From Deltaproteobacteria bacterium (GTDB taxonomy: Bacteria; Desulfobacterota; Desulfomonilia; UBA1062), in the NCBI GenBank assembly GCA_029547045.1, contig JAKPQL010000032.1, forward strand, positions 1 to 64,000: a stretch of DNA of 64,000 nucleotides, in the 5' to 3' direction. Shown one piece after another: positions 57,476 through 64,000 of this stretch. The position numbers were made by a program, and so were the translations under genes. Below the pieces are notes generated by a model that saw only the letters and a program-made list of their open reading frames with translations, was not told the origin of the DNA and did not search any database. Numbering within the stretch: position 1 is the first letter of the stretch; each line of letters starts with the position of its first letter.

Positions 57476-58759
57476 CTACCCTTTCTGTATGAATCGCACT
57501 GCCGCCTCCAGGTACCGTGACCTTACCTGCTCTGTGGCAAGGGCCCGTTTCACCGGGGGCAGCCTGAGCACTGCGCCCAGGACCCCGGCCAGGGCCCGGT
57601 GGCTCCACAGCACCTGGTTGTCGAAGATCAGGTCCTGCAGGGTGCCCCGCTCGATCGCCATGACCACGGTCCGGTGGGCCGTGTTCAGCGGGGTGATGAC
57701 CCGTGCGGGCCTGGGGACGAGGGTGATGGCCTTGGCCGGGCAGTTCTTCACGCACAGGGCGCAGCCCAGGCAGAGGTCCTCCTGGATGACCGCGACGCCA
57801 GTCTCTCCGCCGCCACGAGTGACGACGGGCGCGAGCTTCACCGCGTCCACTGGACAGACTTCACTGCAGCGTCCGCACCCGGTGCAGGCGTCGGCATCCA
57901 CCACGGGGAGGAACGCGGTGGTGTGCACCGGGTGCAGCGATGCGAACCGGCGGGCCGCGATCATGGCCTCGCAGCAGCATCTGCAGCAGTTGCAGATGAA
58001 GTTCACCCGTTCCCGCACGTTTTCGCCGAACTGGACCAGGTCGAGGTCACGGGCCTGCTGGAGGAGGTCGAGGCATTCCGCCTCGTCCACGCTCCGGGCG
58101 ATGCCATGCCTGATGAGACTTGCGGCCGAGGTGTTGAAGGTCATGCAGATTTCCAGCGGGGCATCGCAGGCCCTGTCCAGGTGCTGCATCTTGTGCCGGC
58201 AGTAGCACAGGCTGACGGCCCGGTGAGAGGCGCCCCTGATGACCTCTGAGGCCCTCTCGTAGTCGAGGATGTGCAGGGAGTTCTCCGGCGTCAGGACAGA
58301 CTCGTGGACAAAGGTGCGGCCGAGCTGGGTCTCGCCCCGTACGAACAGGTCGCGTACGAAGTCCTCCTCCACGTTCAGATACTGGTAGAAGAGCTCACTC
58401 AGGGCCTTCTGGTCGATATCCGTGCGTACCCGCATGAGAGAGAACTCGAAGAACCCCGCCATGGGAGGGGGCAGCACGTAATGCGTGGTGTCCTGCTGGC
58501 ACAGGTCCACCAGGAGCCCCCTGTCAGCCAGGCCGATGAGGATGGCGCGCGCTTCGGCAGGGTCCATGCTCCAGGCCCGGGCCGCCTGCTCTTCGGTGAA
58601 GGGCTTGATGGGGAGCCGCGCCACCAGGTCGGCCTCGCGCTCGCTGAAGAGCATGGAGAGTATCCTGAAGAGCAGTTCGGTGGGCGGGGCGCCCTGGGGA
58701 AACCGGTTCAGTCTCTGGGACAGGCGGTCATAGGCATGAGCGTGGATGTGATGGCCCAT
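57476..58759 (-). CDS. Fe-S protein with winged-helix N-terminus and two ferredoxin clusters
   Basis: 427 aa from ATG at 58759, after AGGGAAGGT. N-terminal helical region (about 20-90) resembling a winged helix, a central Cys-rich part (CNCCRCCCEAM) and a C-terminal 2[4Fe-4S] ferredoxin (CTGCGRCSEVCP and CLGCALCVKNCP). Similar proteins are common next to AOR and other oxidoreductase genes in anaerobes, and may carry electrons for the aldehyde oxidoreductase or sense redox state. Its start overlaps the small ORF upstream by 52 bases. Confidence 0.82.
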   Translation of the reverse strand: MGHHIHAHAYDRLSQRLNRFPQGAPPTELLFRILSMLFSEREADLVARLPIKPFTEEQAARAWSMDPAEARAILIGLADRGLLVDLCQQDTTHYVLPPPMAGFFEFSLMRVRTDIDQKALSELFYQYLNVEEDFVRDLFVRGETQLGRTFVHESVLTPENSLHILDYERASEVIRGASHRAVSLCYCRHKMQHLDRACDAPLEICMTFNTSAASLIRHGIARSVDEAECLDLLQQARDLDLVQFGENVRERVNFICNCCRCCCEAMIAARRFASLHPVHTTAFLPVVDADACTGCGRCSEVCPVDAVKLAPVVTRGGGETGVAVIQEDLCLGCALCVKNCPAKAITLVPRPARVITPLNTAHRTVVMAIERGTLQDLIFDNQVLWSHRALAGVLGAVLRLPPVKRALATEQVRSRYLEAAVRFIQKG

Positions 58760-59007
58760 ACCTTCCCTATACCGTGGGCAGCTGGTAAGCGCAAGCCCTG
58801 GGCCGGGATCTCTTGCTCCCATGACCGGGTCATCCCCCAGCGGCTGGCAGGGACACGGGCAGGGTCTTCGAACCAGGTGAAGCGCTTCGTGGCGCAGTCG
58901 ATGCCCGATTGGACAAGGTCCTGCCTTTTCTTTCCCGTCGTTTCGCGGAGAACGAACTCTATGCCCGTGTGCCGGGGCGCGGTGCGTCTGGTGCGGGCCG
59001 CCTGCAT
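58708..59007 (-). CDS. small unknown protein, possibly a frameshifted gene
   Basis: 99 aa from ATG at 59007 (MQAARTRRTAP). High GC third positions and a plausible protein (GIEFVLRETTGKKRQDLVQSG) argue it is real. The upstream in-frame translation GEFEGLARAM also looks protein-like. One extra base near 59030 would join it to the ATG at 59039 (MAASSRV in the current frame). This may be a sequencing or true frameshift. Lies between the ThiF and Fe-S genes on the same strand. Confidence 0.45.
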   Translation of the reverse strand: MQAARTRRTAPRHTGIEFVLRETTGKKRQDLVQSGIDCATKRFTWFEDPARVPASRWGMTRSWEQEIPAQGLRLPAAHGIGKVWAITSTLMPMTACPRD

Positions 59008-59047
59008 GGCCCTCGCGAGACCCTCGAACTCGCCGCCATGGCGGGGG

Positions 59048-59872
59048 TCACCCTTCGATGGGGGTCTCCCCCATGTCCATGTCCAGCAGATTGACGCTCA
59101 CCAGCCTCTTCCTGAGCGGCGCGCCCTCGTTCAGGATGATCTTCACCGCCTCGGCGGCCTCCATGCTCGCCACCAGGGCGGCCGTACAGGAGAGGCAGCC
59201 CAGCTCGCGCTCCACTCCCTGTTCTTGGTCGCAGGATGCAAAGGCCGCCTGCAGGGTCTGCTCGCCCGGGAACTGCGTGGTGAGCTGTCCATACCAGCCG
59301 GCGATGCTCCCGTGCACCAGGGGGATTCCCAGCGCCCCGCATGCCTCTGCCAGGACCAGGCGGTCACGGATGCTGTCCAGGCCGTCCACGGCCACCTGCG
59401 CACCGGCCAGGAGTTCTCCGGCGTTCTCCGCGGTGAGGGTGGTCCGGTGGGGTATCACCGTCACTGCGGGATTTATTGCCGAGACCCTGCGCACTGCCGC
59501 GACGACCTTTGGATCGCCCAGGGTTGTCATGTCCGCCAGGATCTGCCTGTTCAGGTTGTGCTCCTCAAAGGTGTCCGGATCAACCGCAACGATGGTGCCG
59601 ACGCCGATACGGGACAGCTCCTCTATGACGTATCCGCCAAGACCCCCGCAGCCTATGACTGCTGCACGGCTTCGCAGGAGTACGAGCTGCATGACCGGGG
59701 TGACGGTCTGGGCATTGCGCACATACCGTTCAGGGACGAGGCCGCTCACCAGGATCTCTTCCTCCACACGGGCTGGGCTCAGGCAAAAGCGCTCTGCCGC
59801 GACCATCTGGGCCTTCAGGGAGACGCGGCCACCTGCGGCATGGGAGGTGAGGAACCGCAGCAGTGCGTCCAT
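59048..59872 (-). CDS. ThiF/MoeB/HesA-family adenylyltransferase
   Basis: 274 aa from ATG at 59872 after GGAGGTTGAG. E1-like fold: ATP-binding AVIGCGGLGGYVIEELSRIGVG, DPDTFEEHNLNRQ, and a CxxC at the C-terminal part (CLSC). The first 50 residues are an extra helical segment. Adenylates the C-terminal Gly of MoaD-type carriers for sulfur transfer in molybdopterin (or tungstopterin) or thiamine synthesis. Directly after the MoaD gene, with which it presumably pairs. Confidence 0.9.
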   Translation of the reverse strand: MDALLRFLTSHAAGGRVSLKAQMVAAERFCLSPARVEEEILVSGLVPERYVRNAQTVTPVMQLVLLRSRAAVIGCGGLGGYVIEELSRIGVGTIVAVDPDTFEEHNLNRQILADMTTLGDPKVVAAVRRVSAINPAVTVIPHRTTLTAENAGELLAGAQVAVDGLDSIRDRLVLAEACGALGIPLVHGSIAGWYGQLTTQFPGEQTLQAAFASCDQEQGVERELGCLSCTAALVASMEAAEAVKIILNEGAPLRKRLVSVNLLDMDMGETPIEG

Positions 59873-59873
59873 C

Positions 59874-60098
59874 TCAACCTCCTCCCACGGGCGGGAAGAT
59901 GGCCAGGGTGTCACCTTCGCCCAGGGTCGTGGAGAGCCCGGCGTGGCGGCTGTTCAGGAAGATGATGGCCGCATCCTTCTCTTCGATGGCGAGCTGCCGT
60001 ACGATGTCCTGCACCCGGGTCCCGTCGGGGCAGTCCAGGGTATTCACGTCGAAGCGGCCTCTCCGGAGCGTGGCGAAGAGTTTCACCGTGACCTTCAT
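59874..60098 (-). CDS. MoaD/ThiS-family sulfur carrier
   Basis: 74 aa. Ubiquitin-like fold (VKLFATLRRGRFD) ending in VGGG, the C-terminal Gly-Gly required for adenylation and thiocarboxylation. Probably the small subunit of a molybdopterin synthase dedicated to the AOR. Its TGA overlaps the ThiF ribosome site, so expression is coupled. Confidence 0.88.
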   Translation of the reverse strand: MKVTVKLFATLRRGRFDVNTLDCPDGTRVQDIVRQLAIEEKDAAIIFLNSRHAGLSTTLGEGDTLAIFPPVGGG

Positions 60099-60133
60099 GT
60101 CTGCATGCTACCCTCTTCTGCGGCGCAGGGGAA

Positions 60134-60165
60134 GCCCCGGCAGGAAGGAGGGGCCCTGCCGGGGC
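60134..60165. repeat. 11-bp perfect hairpin between AOR and MoaD genes
   Basis: GCCCCGGCAGG (60134-60144) pairs with CCTGCCGGGGC (60155-60165). A very strong GC stem in the 86-base gap, without a U-run on the minus strand. It may act as a 3'-end stabiliser of the AOR mRNA or as partial terminator that lowers MoaD/ThiF output. Confidence 0.75.
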
Positions 60166-60184
60166 GGATCGCATCGTTGGTGTG

Positions 60185-61921
60185 CTACCAGTTGAAGACC
60201 TGGTCGAGCTCCGCGTCCGTGACCTGGAAGGCGATGTTGTGGGGCCCCACCTTCTCTGTGGTGAAGAAGCGGGGCAGCCGGTCCTGTTCCCTGGTGAAGC
60301 CCGCACGGGCATTGAAGTCCCGCTCGAGTTTGAGCACCTTCTTGCCCAGGGCGGTCACGTCGTCTGCCGTGAGGTTCCCACCGTAGAAGGCGTTCAACAG
60401 GTCGATGAGGGCCTGGAAGGTCTCGGGCTGGTCGAGGACCGCAAAGGCGATGAACAGGCACATGCCCGTGGAGTCGATGGCCGCGGTGGCGATCTGGAGG
60501 TTGCGGGACAGCTCCACCTGGCCCTCGGTCTTCAGCGGGTCCACGTAGCCGCCGCTCTTGAGAATGTTGGTGGCTATGGCGTAGCCCGCGGTGTGGTCCG
60601 CGCCCATGGGGCTCGTGGCGTACGTCACGCCGATACCCTGGATGGCCCGGGGGTCGTAGGCCGGCAGGGCCTGGTTTTTCACCACCGGCACCTTCTCCAC
60701 GCCGAAGACCTTGCCCGTCACCGCGGCGCCGCTGCCCAGTATCCTGCCGAGGGGCGTACCCTTTCCCACCTCCTCGATGAGCCGGATGGCGGCCTGGGCG
60801 TCGCCGAACTTCGCCAGGCCCGCCTGCATGGCCACGCCGATGGTGGCGCCCATCTCAATGGTATCCAGGCCGAAGGTGTCGTCCAGGAAGTCGATGCGGG
60901 CGATGGCGTCCGGGTCGTCGATGCCGCAGTTGCCGCCATGGGCCCACACGGTCTCGTACTCGGGCTGCTTGGACACGAAGTGGCCGTCCTTGTCCACGAA
61001 TGTTCCGGAGCAGCGTATCACGCACCCCCGGTGGCAGGGGTGGGTGGCGCTGCCGCCGCGCTTTGTCTCGAGGTCGGCGAACGTCTCGCCGCTTATCTTG
61101 GCCGCGCCCGCGAACTGGCCGTCGCGGAAGTTGTAGGTCGGGTATCCGCCCGCCTCGTTGATGATGTTGGTGAGCACGTTGGTGCCGTAGGCAGGCAGGG
61201 CCTGGCCCGTGACCGAGTGCGTGGACAGGCCGTTCACGAACACCTTGTTGGCCGCGCGGAACTTTTCCGCATCCTTGGGCTCGCGGTTCTTGCACCCGGT
61301 GTCGTCCATGACGATGACCTTGACCCCCTTGGCGCCCATGACCGCGCCCACCCCGCCGCGGCCCGCGTGCCGCGAGGGCCGCACCTCGATGTCCGTGATG
61401 GCCACCGACGCTGCGGCGAGCTTCATCTCGCCCGCCGGGCCGATGGAGATGCAGGTGATCTTGTCGCCAAACTTCTTCTTCATGGCGTCCACGAGGTCGT
61501 AGTTGGGGAGCATCTTCAGTGCGTTGTCCTTCTCCACCTTCACCCCGTCCTTGGTGATGAGGACCCGGTAGAGGTCATCGCTTTCGGGCTTGCCCTCCAG
61601 GATGACGGCCGCGTATCCGAGGCGTGCCAGGACCTGGGCACCCTGCCCTCCCGAGTTGGCCTCCTTGATGCCGCCGGTGAGCGGGCTCTTGCACCCCACG
61701 GAAATTCGGCCCGACATGGCCGCGGATGTGCCGCTGAGTAGCCCCGGGGCGATGACCAGCTTGTTCTCCGCGCCCAGGGGGTGGCAGAGCGGCGGGACCT
61801 CCTGGGCTATGACCGTGGAGGTCATGGCCCTGCCACCCAGCCCGGCATAGGCTCCGAGCCCTTCCACCGTTACCTTCGGGCCGCCCTTGGCGCCCATGTC
61901 GATCCTCAGTATCTTGTCCAT
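60185..61921 (-). CDS. aldehyde:ferredoxin oxidoreductase (AOR family, tungsten)
   Basis: 578 aa from ATG at 61921, after AAGGAGGGGAC. AOR fold: N-terminal LRIDMG, GGRAMTSTVI pterin-binding, the [4Fe-4S] ligand group CHRGCVIRC (spacing 3-3 rather than the classic 2-3) near residue 300, and the fourth Cys in STGMCLF. It oxidises aldehydes to acids or reduces acids, with ferredoxin as electron partner and a tungstopterin cofactor. Related to WOR-type enzymes. MoaD, ThiF and the Fe-S protein downstream would support it. Cytoplasmic, no signal. Confidence 0.93.
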   Translation of the reverse strand: MDKILRIDMGAKGGPKVTVEGLGAYAGLGGRAMTSTVIAQEVPPLCHPLGAENKLVIAPGLLSGTSAAMSGRISVGCKSPLTGGIKEANSGGQGAQVLARLGYAAVILEGKPESDDLYRVLITKDGVKVEKDNALKMLPNYDLVDAMKKKFGDKITCISIGPAGEMKLAAASVAITDIEVRPSRHAGRGGVGAVMGAKGVKVIVMDDTGCKNREPKDAEKFRAANKVFVNGLSTHSVTGQALPAYGTNVLTNIINEAGGYPTYNFRDGQFAGAAKISGETFADLETKRGGSATHPCHRGCVIRCSGTFVDKDGHFVSKQPEYETVWAHGGNCGIDDPDAIARIDFLDDTFGLDTIEMGATIGVAMQAGLAKFGDAQAAIRLIEEVGKGTPLGRILGSGAAVTGKVFGVEKVPVVKNQALPAYDPRAIQGIGVTYATSPMGADHTAGYAIATNILKSGGYVDPLKTEGQVELSRNLQIATAAIDSTGMCLFIAFAVLDQPETFQALIDLLNAFYGGNLTADDVTALGKKVLKLERDFNARAGFTREQDRLPRFFTTEKVGPHNIAFQVTDAELDQVFNW

Positions 61922-61954
61922 GTCCCCTCCTTATATACATGCGTTCAAGAATGA

Positions 61955-61982
61955 ATAATAAGGTGCGGGCAGGAAGAGTCAA
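61955..61982 (-). promoter_or_regulatory. candidate sigma-70 promoter of the AOR operon
   Basis: Minus strand TTGACT (-35) and TATTAT (-10) with a 16-base spacer, about 35 bases before the AOR start. Confidence 0.5.
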
Positions 61983-62037
61983 TGGGCGAAGAGAGTATAA
62001 CATGCCGAAAATACTATTAATATGCTTTTGTCAGCCG

Positions 62038-62062
62038 AATGGCGATGGACCCTGTCGCCATT
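62038..62062. repeat. 8-bp hairpin in the AOR upstream region
   Basis: AATGGCGA-N9-TCGCCATT followed on the plus strand by TCTTTCTT. Terminator-like but pointing away from the upstream gene. The plus strand has no gene here, so its role is open. Confidence 0.35.
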
Positions 62063-62089
62063 TCTTTCTTGAGGCCCTGGGGAAAGGGT

Positions 62090-62596
62090 TCAGATCTTCC
62101 GGCTGTCATAGGCCCAGTTCAACAGGGCCTGCCGCTGGCGGGGCCTGCAGGAAAGGTCGCACTGGATGCAGTGCTTCCTGATCTGGGCGATGTGCCGCTT
62201 CATGGCCTTCCATCGTGAGATCTGGCGATCGTCGTCCGGGCAGCGCCTGCCCATGTAGTACCTGCAGTACCACTGGAACCAGCCCCGGGGGTCCTCGTGG
62301 TAGATCCAGCCCTTGGCGCGCCAGACCGAAAGAGGCTGCGATGCGTTGACGTTGAAGAGGTTCAGCTTCGGGTCGTGACGTTCGTGGCAGAGCTTTGCAC
62401 GGGCGAACCAGTCCTCGGGGAACTCGTTTCGGCAGTCGGTCATGTATTTGCCGCCGAACACGCCCAGCTCGAGCATCTGCTTCGGGGTGAGCTTGGGGGT
62501 GAATTCCGGGTGGAAGTGTTCTCCCATGGGCTCGGTGAGGACATAGGTGTAGTTCTGCTGCATGAGGTCGTTTACGGTTATGGTGCGGTGCTTCAT
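62090..62596 (-). CDS. conserved protein of unknown function
   Basis: 168 aa. The segment HPEFTPKLTPKQMLELGVFGGKYMTDC followed by EFPEDWFARAKL is one I associate with a widely distributed uncharacterised family in bacteria and plants. Aromatic- and Cys-rich C-terminus (IRKHCIQCDLSCRPR) might bind metal. No signal peptide, no named domain. It is the last high-GC gene before the low-GC region at the right edge. Confidence 0.78.
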   Translation of the reverse strand: MKHRTITVNDLMQQNYTYVLTEPMGEHFHPEFTPKLTPKQMLELGVFGGKYMTDCRNEFPEDWFARAKLCHERHDPKLNLFNVNASQPLSVWRAKGWIYHEDPRGWFQWYCRYYMGRRCPDDDRQISRWKAMKRHIAQIRKHCIQCDLSCRPRQRQALLNWAYDSRKI

Positions 62597-62683
62597 AACC
62601 CGGCCCTCCCAGGCCCGATGGAAGACTCAGCCGCGCCCGGGCCTGACGCGCCGCCGGTACCACCGTTTTTCCAGCAATGAGCA

Positions 62684-62729
62684 GCGTGGATGACTGGAGC
62701 GCCTGCGAGGCGCGCCGTATCATGGACGC
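62684..62729. repeat. imperfect long hairpin
   Basis: Stem core GCGCCT-gcg-AGGCGC with outer ATGA/TCAT and GCGT/ACGC pairs. Might be a degenerate attC-like structure or a terminator-like hairpin at the junction to the cassette DNA. The attC core AAC/GTT boxes are not recognisable. Confidence 0.4.
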
Positions 62730-62849
62730 AGCCGATGGCACTGCGCACGTTCTGCTTCTTCCATAAAACGCAGTTTAATGCTGCGGCTACGGCCCTTCAT
62801 TACCCTTTCCGGTCTTTAAAGACCATTCAACATGACGAACAGTAGCCTT

Positions 62850-62879
62850 ACTGTCCAAAACTATCACGTTTTGAACAGT
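62850..62879. repeat. 30-bp inverted repeat (operator-like)
   Basis: ACTGTCCAAAAC-tatcac-GTTTTGAACAGT, 11 of 12 pairs complementary. Typical size of a dimeric repressor site, but no regulator gene is next to it in the window. Confidence 0.5.
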
Positions 62880-62932
62880 ATATCCCATTTACTGCTTATG
62901 AAGACTTTTTATCATTCCTCCTTATTGCTTTA

Positions 62933-63316
62933 CTAATTCAACTCGGCGGTTCTTGTGTACGTACTGTCTGGCCATTTCGGATCGTTCTCAAAAGCGGTTC
63001 CACCTATTTTTTGGATAGCGTTCATATAGTTACGGGAGATTTGAAGCCTGGAATACTGATCTCCGATATCTTTCTTCATACCATAATCGATGACATATCG
63101 ATGACCCTCCACCGTTACCTTGCTTTTTGTTTCGGGATCTCTGAAATCTTCGGCATCAAATGCCTTTTCTTCACATCGCGCAATATAGAACCCTTCCATC
63201 CTGGAAAAAAGTGGATGGTCTTTGCACCCCTTCTTATCCTCTTGGGCAAAGGTGACAGTGCTGAGGGTAAGAATGCAGACTACGATCCAACAGATGAATG
63301 TTTTGCAATTTTTCAT
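62933..63316 (-). CDS. small exported protein resembling the N-terminus of OmpA-family proteins, likely truncated; cassette gene
   Basis: 127 aa with a Sec signal (WIVVCILTLSTVTFA). The mature part GCKDHPLFSRMEGFYIARCEEKAFD matches my recollection of the N-terminal region of larger OmpA-family proteins. The frame ends where those continue into a linker and OmpA peptidoglycan-binding domain. So it is either a short variant or a 3'-truncated copy. AT-rich codons unlike the rest of the window. Preceded by an attC-like site and AAGGACG. Confidence 0.7.
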   Translation of the reverse strand: MKNCKTFICWIVVCILTLSTVTFAQEDKKGCKDHPLFSRMEGFYIARCEEKAFDAEDFRDPETKSKVTVEGHRYVIDYGMKKDIGDQYSRLQISRNYMNAIQKIGGTAFENDPKWPDSTYTRTAELN

Positions 63317-63340
63317 GATCGATACGTCCTTATAATTATC

Positions 63341-63394
63341 GGCTAACGTGCTGCTCAGCCGCTGGCGAGGCCAGTCGGCTGAAGTGGCTTATTC
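63341..63394 (-). mobile_element. attC-like recombination site 1 (degenerate)
   Basis: On the minus strand it ends with the core GTTAGCC, preceded by CTGAGCAGCAC. The centre folds as TCAGCCG-a-CTGGC/GCCAG-CGGCTGA, with one unpaired base on one side as in integron attC sites. The opposite core is poor (GAATAAG), so the site may be partly decayed. It lies right after the stop of the upstream cassette gene and before the next start. Confidence 0.6.
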
Positions 63395-63398
63395 GAAC

Positions 63399-63863
63399 TT
63401 ATTTCTGCAAGCCTTTCATTACACCTGTGAGAATTTCTTTAAACCACTTCTTTTCCTGGGTTGCCGTAAAAAGTATTCGTTCCCAAACCGATATAGGTTC
63501 GGTTATTGATGTCTGGCCTCCCCAAATTAGGCGCCCTTGGGGACTTAAGAAATAGTAGCTGATACGAAGCCAATCAGGCTCATTGTCCCCTTCAAACCTA
63601 ATTAGGTCTACAACATCCCAGTAAGGGTAATTTTCTATGACTACACGGTCTTTCAAGATACCTTTTTTCTCAGCCGGTGCTTTGAAACTTACAACCTCTC
63701 CAACACGTGATTTAATCCATTCAACAACAGGGATTTCCCATCTATGTTGGCAGTTTCGCTTACTGCACTCTAACTTGCGCATATACTCCCCTGATTCAGC
63801 TTTATGAACCAGTCCTGATTTTGGAGACCTCATCTGACATTCTGGACATTGGATTCTGCTCAT
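63399..63863 (-). CDS. zinc-ribbon cassette protein of unknown function
   Basis: 154 aa. N-terminal zinc ribbon CPECQMRS...CSKRNCQHRW resembling transcription-factor-type ribbons, then an alpha/beta domain with an EPDWLRISYYFLSP segment. AT-rich codons. Flanked by two attC-like sites in the same orientation, so it is an integron-cassette gene in form. No promoter of its own visible. Function unknown. Confidence 0.7.
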   Translation of the reverse strand: MSRIQCPECQMRSPKSGLVHKAESGEYMRKLECSKRNCQHRWEIPVVEWIKSRVGEVVSFKAPAEKKGILKDRVVIENYPYWDVVDLIRFEGDNEPDWLRISYYFLSPQGRLIWGGQTSITEPISVWERILFTATQEKKWFKEILTGVMKGLQK

Positions 63864-63884
63864 TGTGCCTCTAAATATTTTATA

Positions 63885-63948
63885 GGCCGAACGTGCTCAT
63901 CAGCGGCGCGGGCGGCAGCCCGCGTCCGTCTGGATGGGCTGGTTGGGC
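63885..63948 (-). mobile_element. attC-like recombination site 2
   Basis: Core boxes GCCCAAC and GTTCGGC (minus strand) bracket an imperfect palindrome in which CATCcAGaCGGaCGCGGGC pairs with GCCCGCGCCGCTGATG leaving three unpaired bases, as in attC folds. Its inner box GAGCACGTTCGGC is nearly the same as in site 1 (AGCACGTTAGCC). It is followed by the zinc-ribbon gene. Confidence 0.75.
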
Positions 63949-64000
63949 TATGGTGCTCATACATTTCGAACTTAAAAATCACTAAGAAAGCCACATTTTC

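Larger units (their letters stand above)
62597..62932. other. non-coding gap at the boundary to low-GC DNA
   Basis: 336 bases. Holds a long imperfect hairpin (62684-62729) and an inverted repeat (62850-62879), and the GC content falls from about 62750 on. A 33-codon minus-strand frame (MGYTVQNVIVL) covers the repeat but has little support. Confidence 0.5.

Noticed and set aside
61939-62181. 80-aa plus-strand frame MPKILLICFC upstream of AOR
   Set aside because: No ribosome site, overlaps the 3' end of the minus-strand gene and a hairpin, no family recognised.
63860-64000. Partial open frame from the right edge reading through attC site 2
   Set aside because: It may only be the read-through of an attC palindrome. 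The end of the neighbouring cassette gene cannot be set from 36 bases.

Overview
The window is about 64 kb of high-GC DNA carrying 60-odd genes. The gene content points to an anaerobic member of the Desulfobacterota (the former Deltaproteobacteria, perhaps a Syntrophobacter-like or Desulfomonile-like lineage). The clues are a selenocysteine formate dehydrogenase tied to a flavin/Fe-S module, an aldehyde:ferredoxin oxidoreductase, an incomplete mannose-type PTS next to rapZ, a PilWVXY1 type IV pilus operon and a large chemosensory operon. This placement is an inference from gene content. I could not run any search.

Layout. 1-7.2 kb (minus): a formate dehydrogenase operon (FAD/NAD subunit, UGA-containing FdhA, Fe-S subunit, single-domain receiver), followed by a histidine kinase and a sigma-54 response regulator. 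A sigma-54-type promoter and an upstream palindrome precede it, so the cluster seems to encode its own regulator. 7.5-9.8 kb (plus): an HU/H1-like/zinc-ribbon fusion protein and a radical SAM protein. 9.8-19.9 kb (minus): a ten-gene chemosensory operon (two STAS proteins, CheY, CheA, MCP, CheW, CheR, CheD, CheB, and a receiver/RsbW-like kinase/PAS/SpoIIE-phosphatase protein) that appears to feed a partner-switching output. 20.3-24.9 kb (plus): rapZ, PTS EIIA/EIIB/EIIC, a RimI-PyrK fusion and pyrD. 25-33 kb (plus): comEC and the minor pilin operon ending in pilY1, with a clear terminator. 33.1-34.4 kb (minus): hfq and a co-translated exported protein.

34.6-40.4 kb (plus): ligA, acylphosphatase, then rpsF-rpsR-DUF2232-rplI-dnaB. 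40.4-42 kb (minus): a sigma-70 family factor and a DedA protein. 42-51.7 kb (plus): an rRNA/tRNA m5U-type methyltransferase, nadK, recN, an N-acetylglutamate synthase-like acetyltransferase, pmbA, secA, argJ. 52.1-54 kb (plus): a geranylgeranyl-reductase-type flavoprotein and a lone pyruvate-kinase C-terminal domain protein. 54-62 kb (minus): a PKD/Ig-repeat surface protein, then an aldehyde ferredoxin oxidoreductase cluster with its MoaD and ThiF/MoeB proteins and an Fe-S protein.

62.6-64 kb: base composition drops sharply. Two small minus-strand genes here are separated and preceded by attC-like sites, which suggests integron gene cassettes. The integrase is not in the window. No rRNA, tRNA or CRISPR array was seen.

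The most notable points are the chemosensory-to-partner-switch operon, the UGA/SECIS formate dehydrogenase with a matching sigma-54 promoter, two gene fusions (RimI-PyrK; HU-H1-zinc ribbon), and the cassette region at the right edge.
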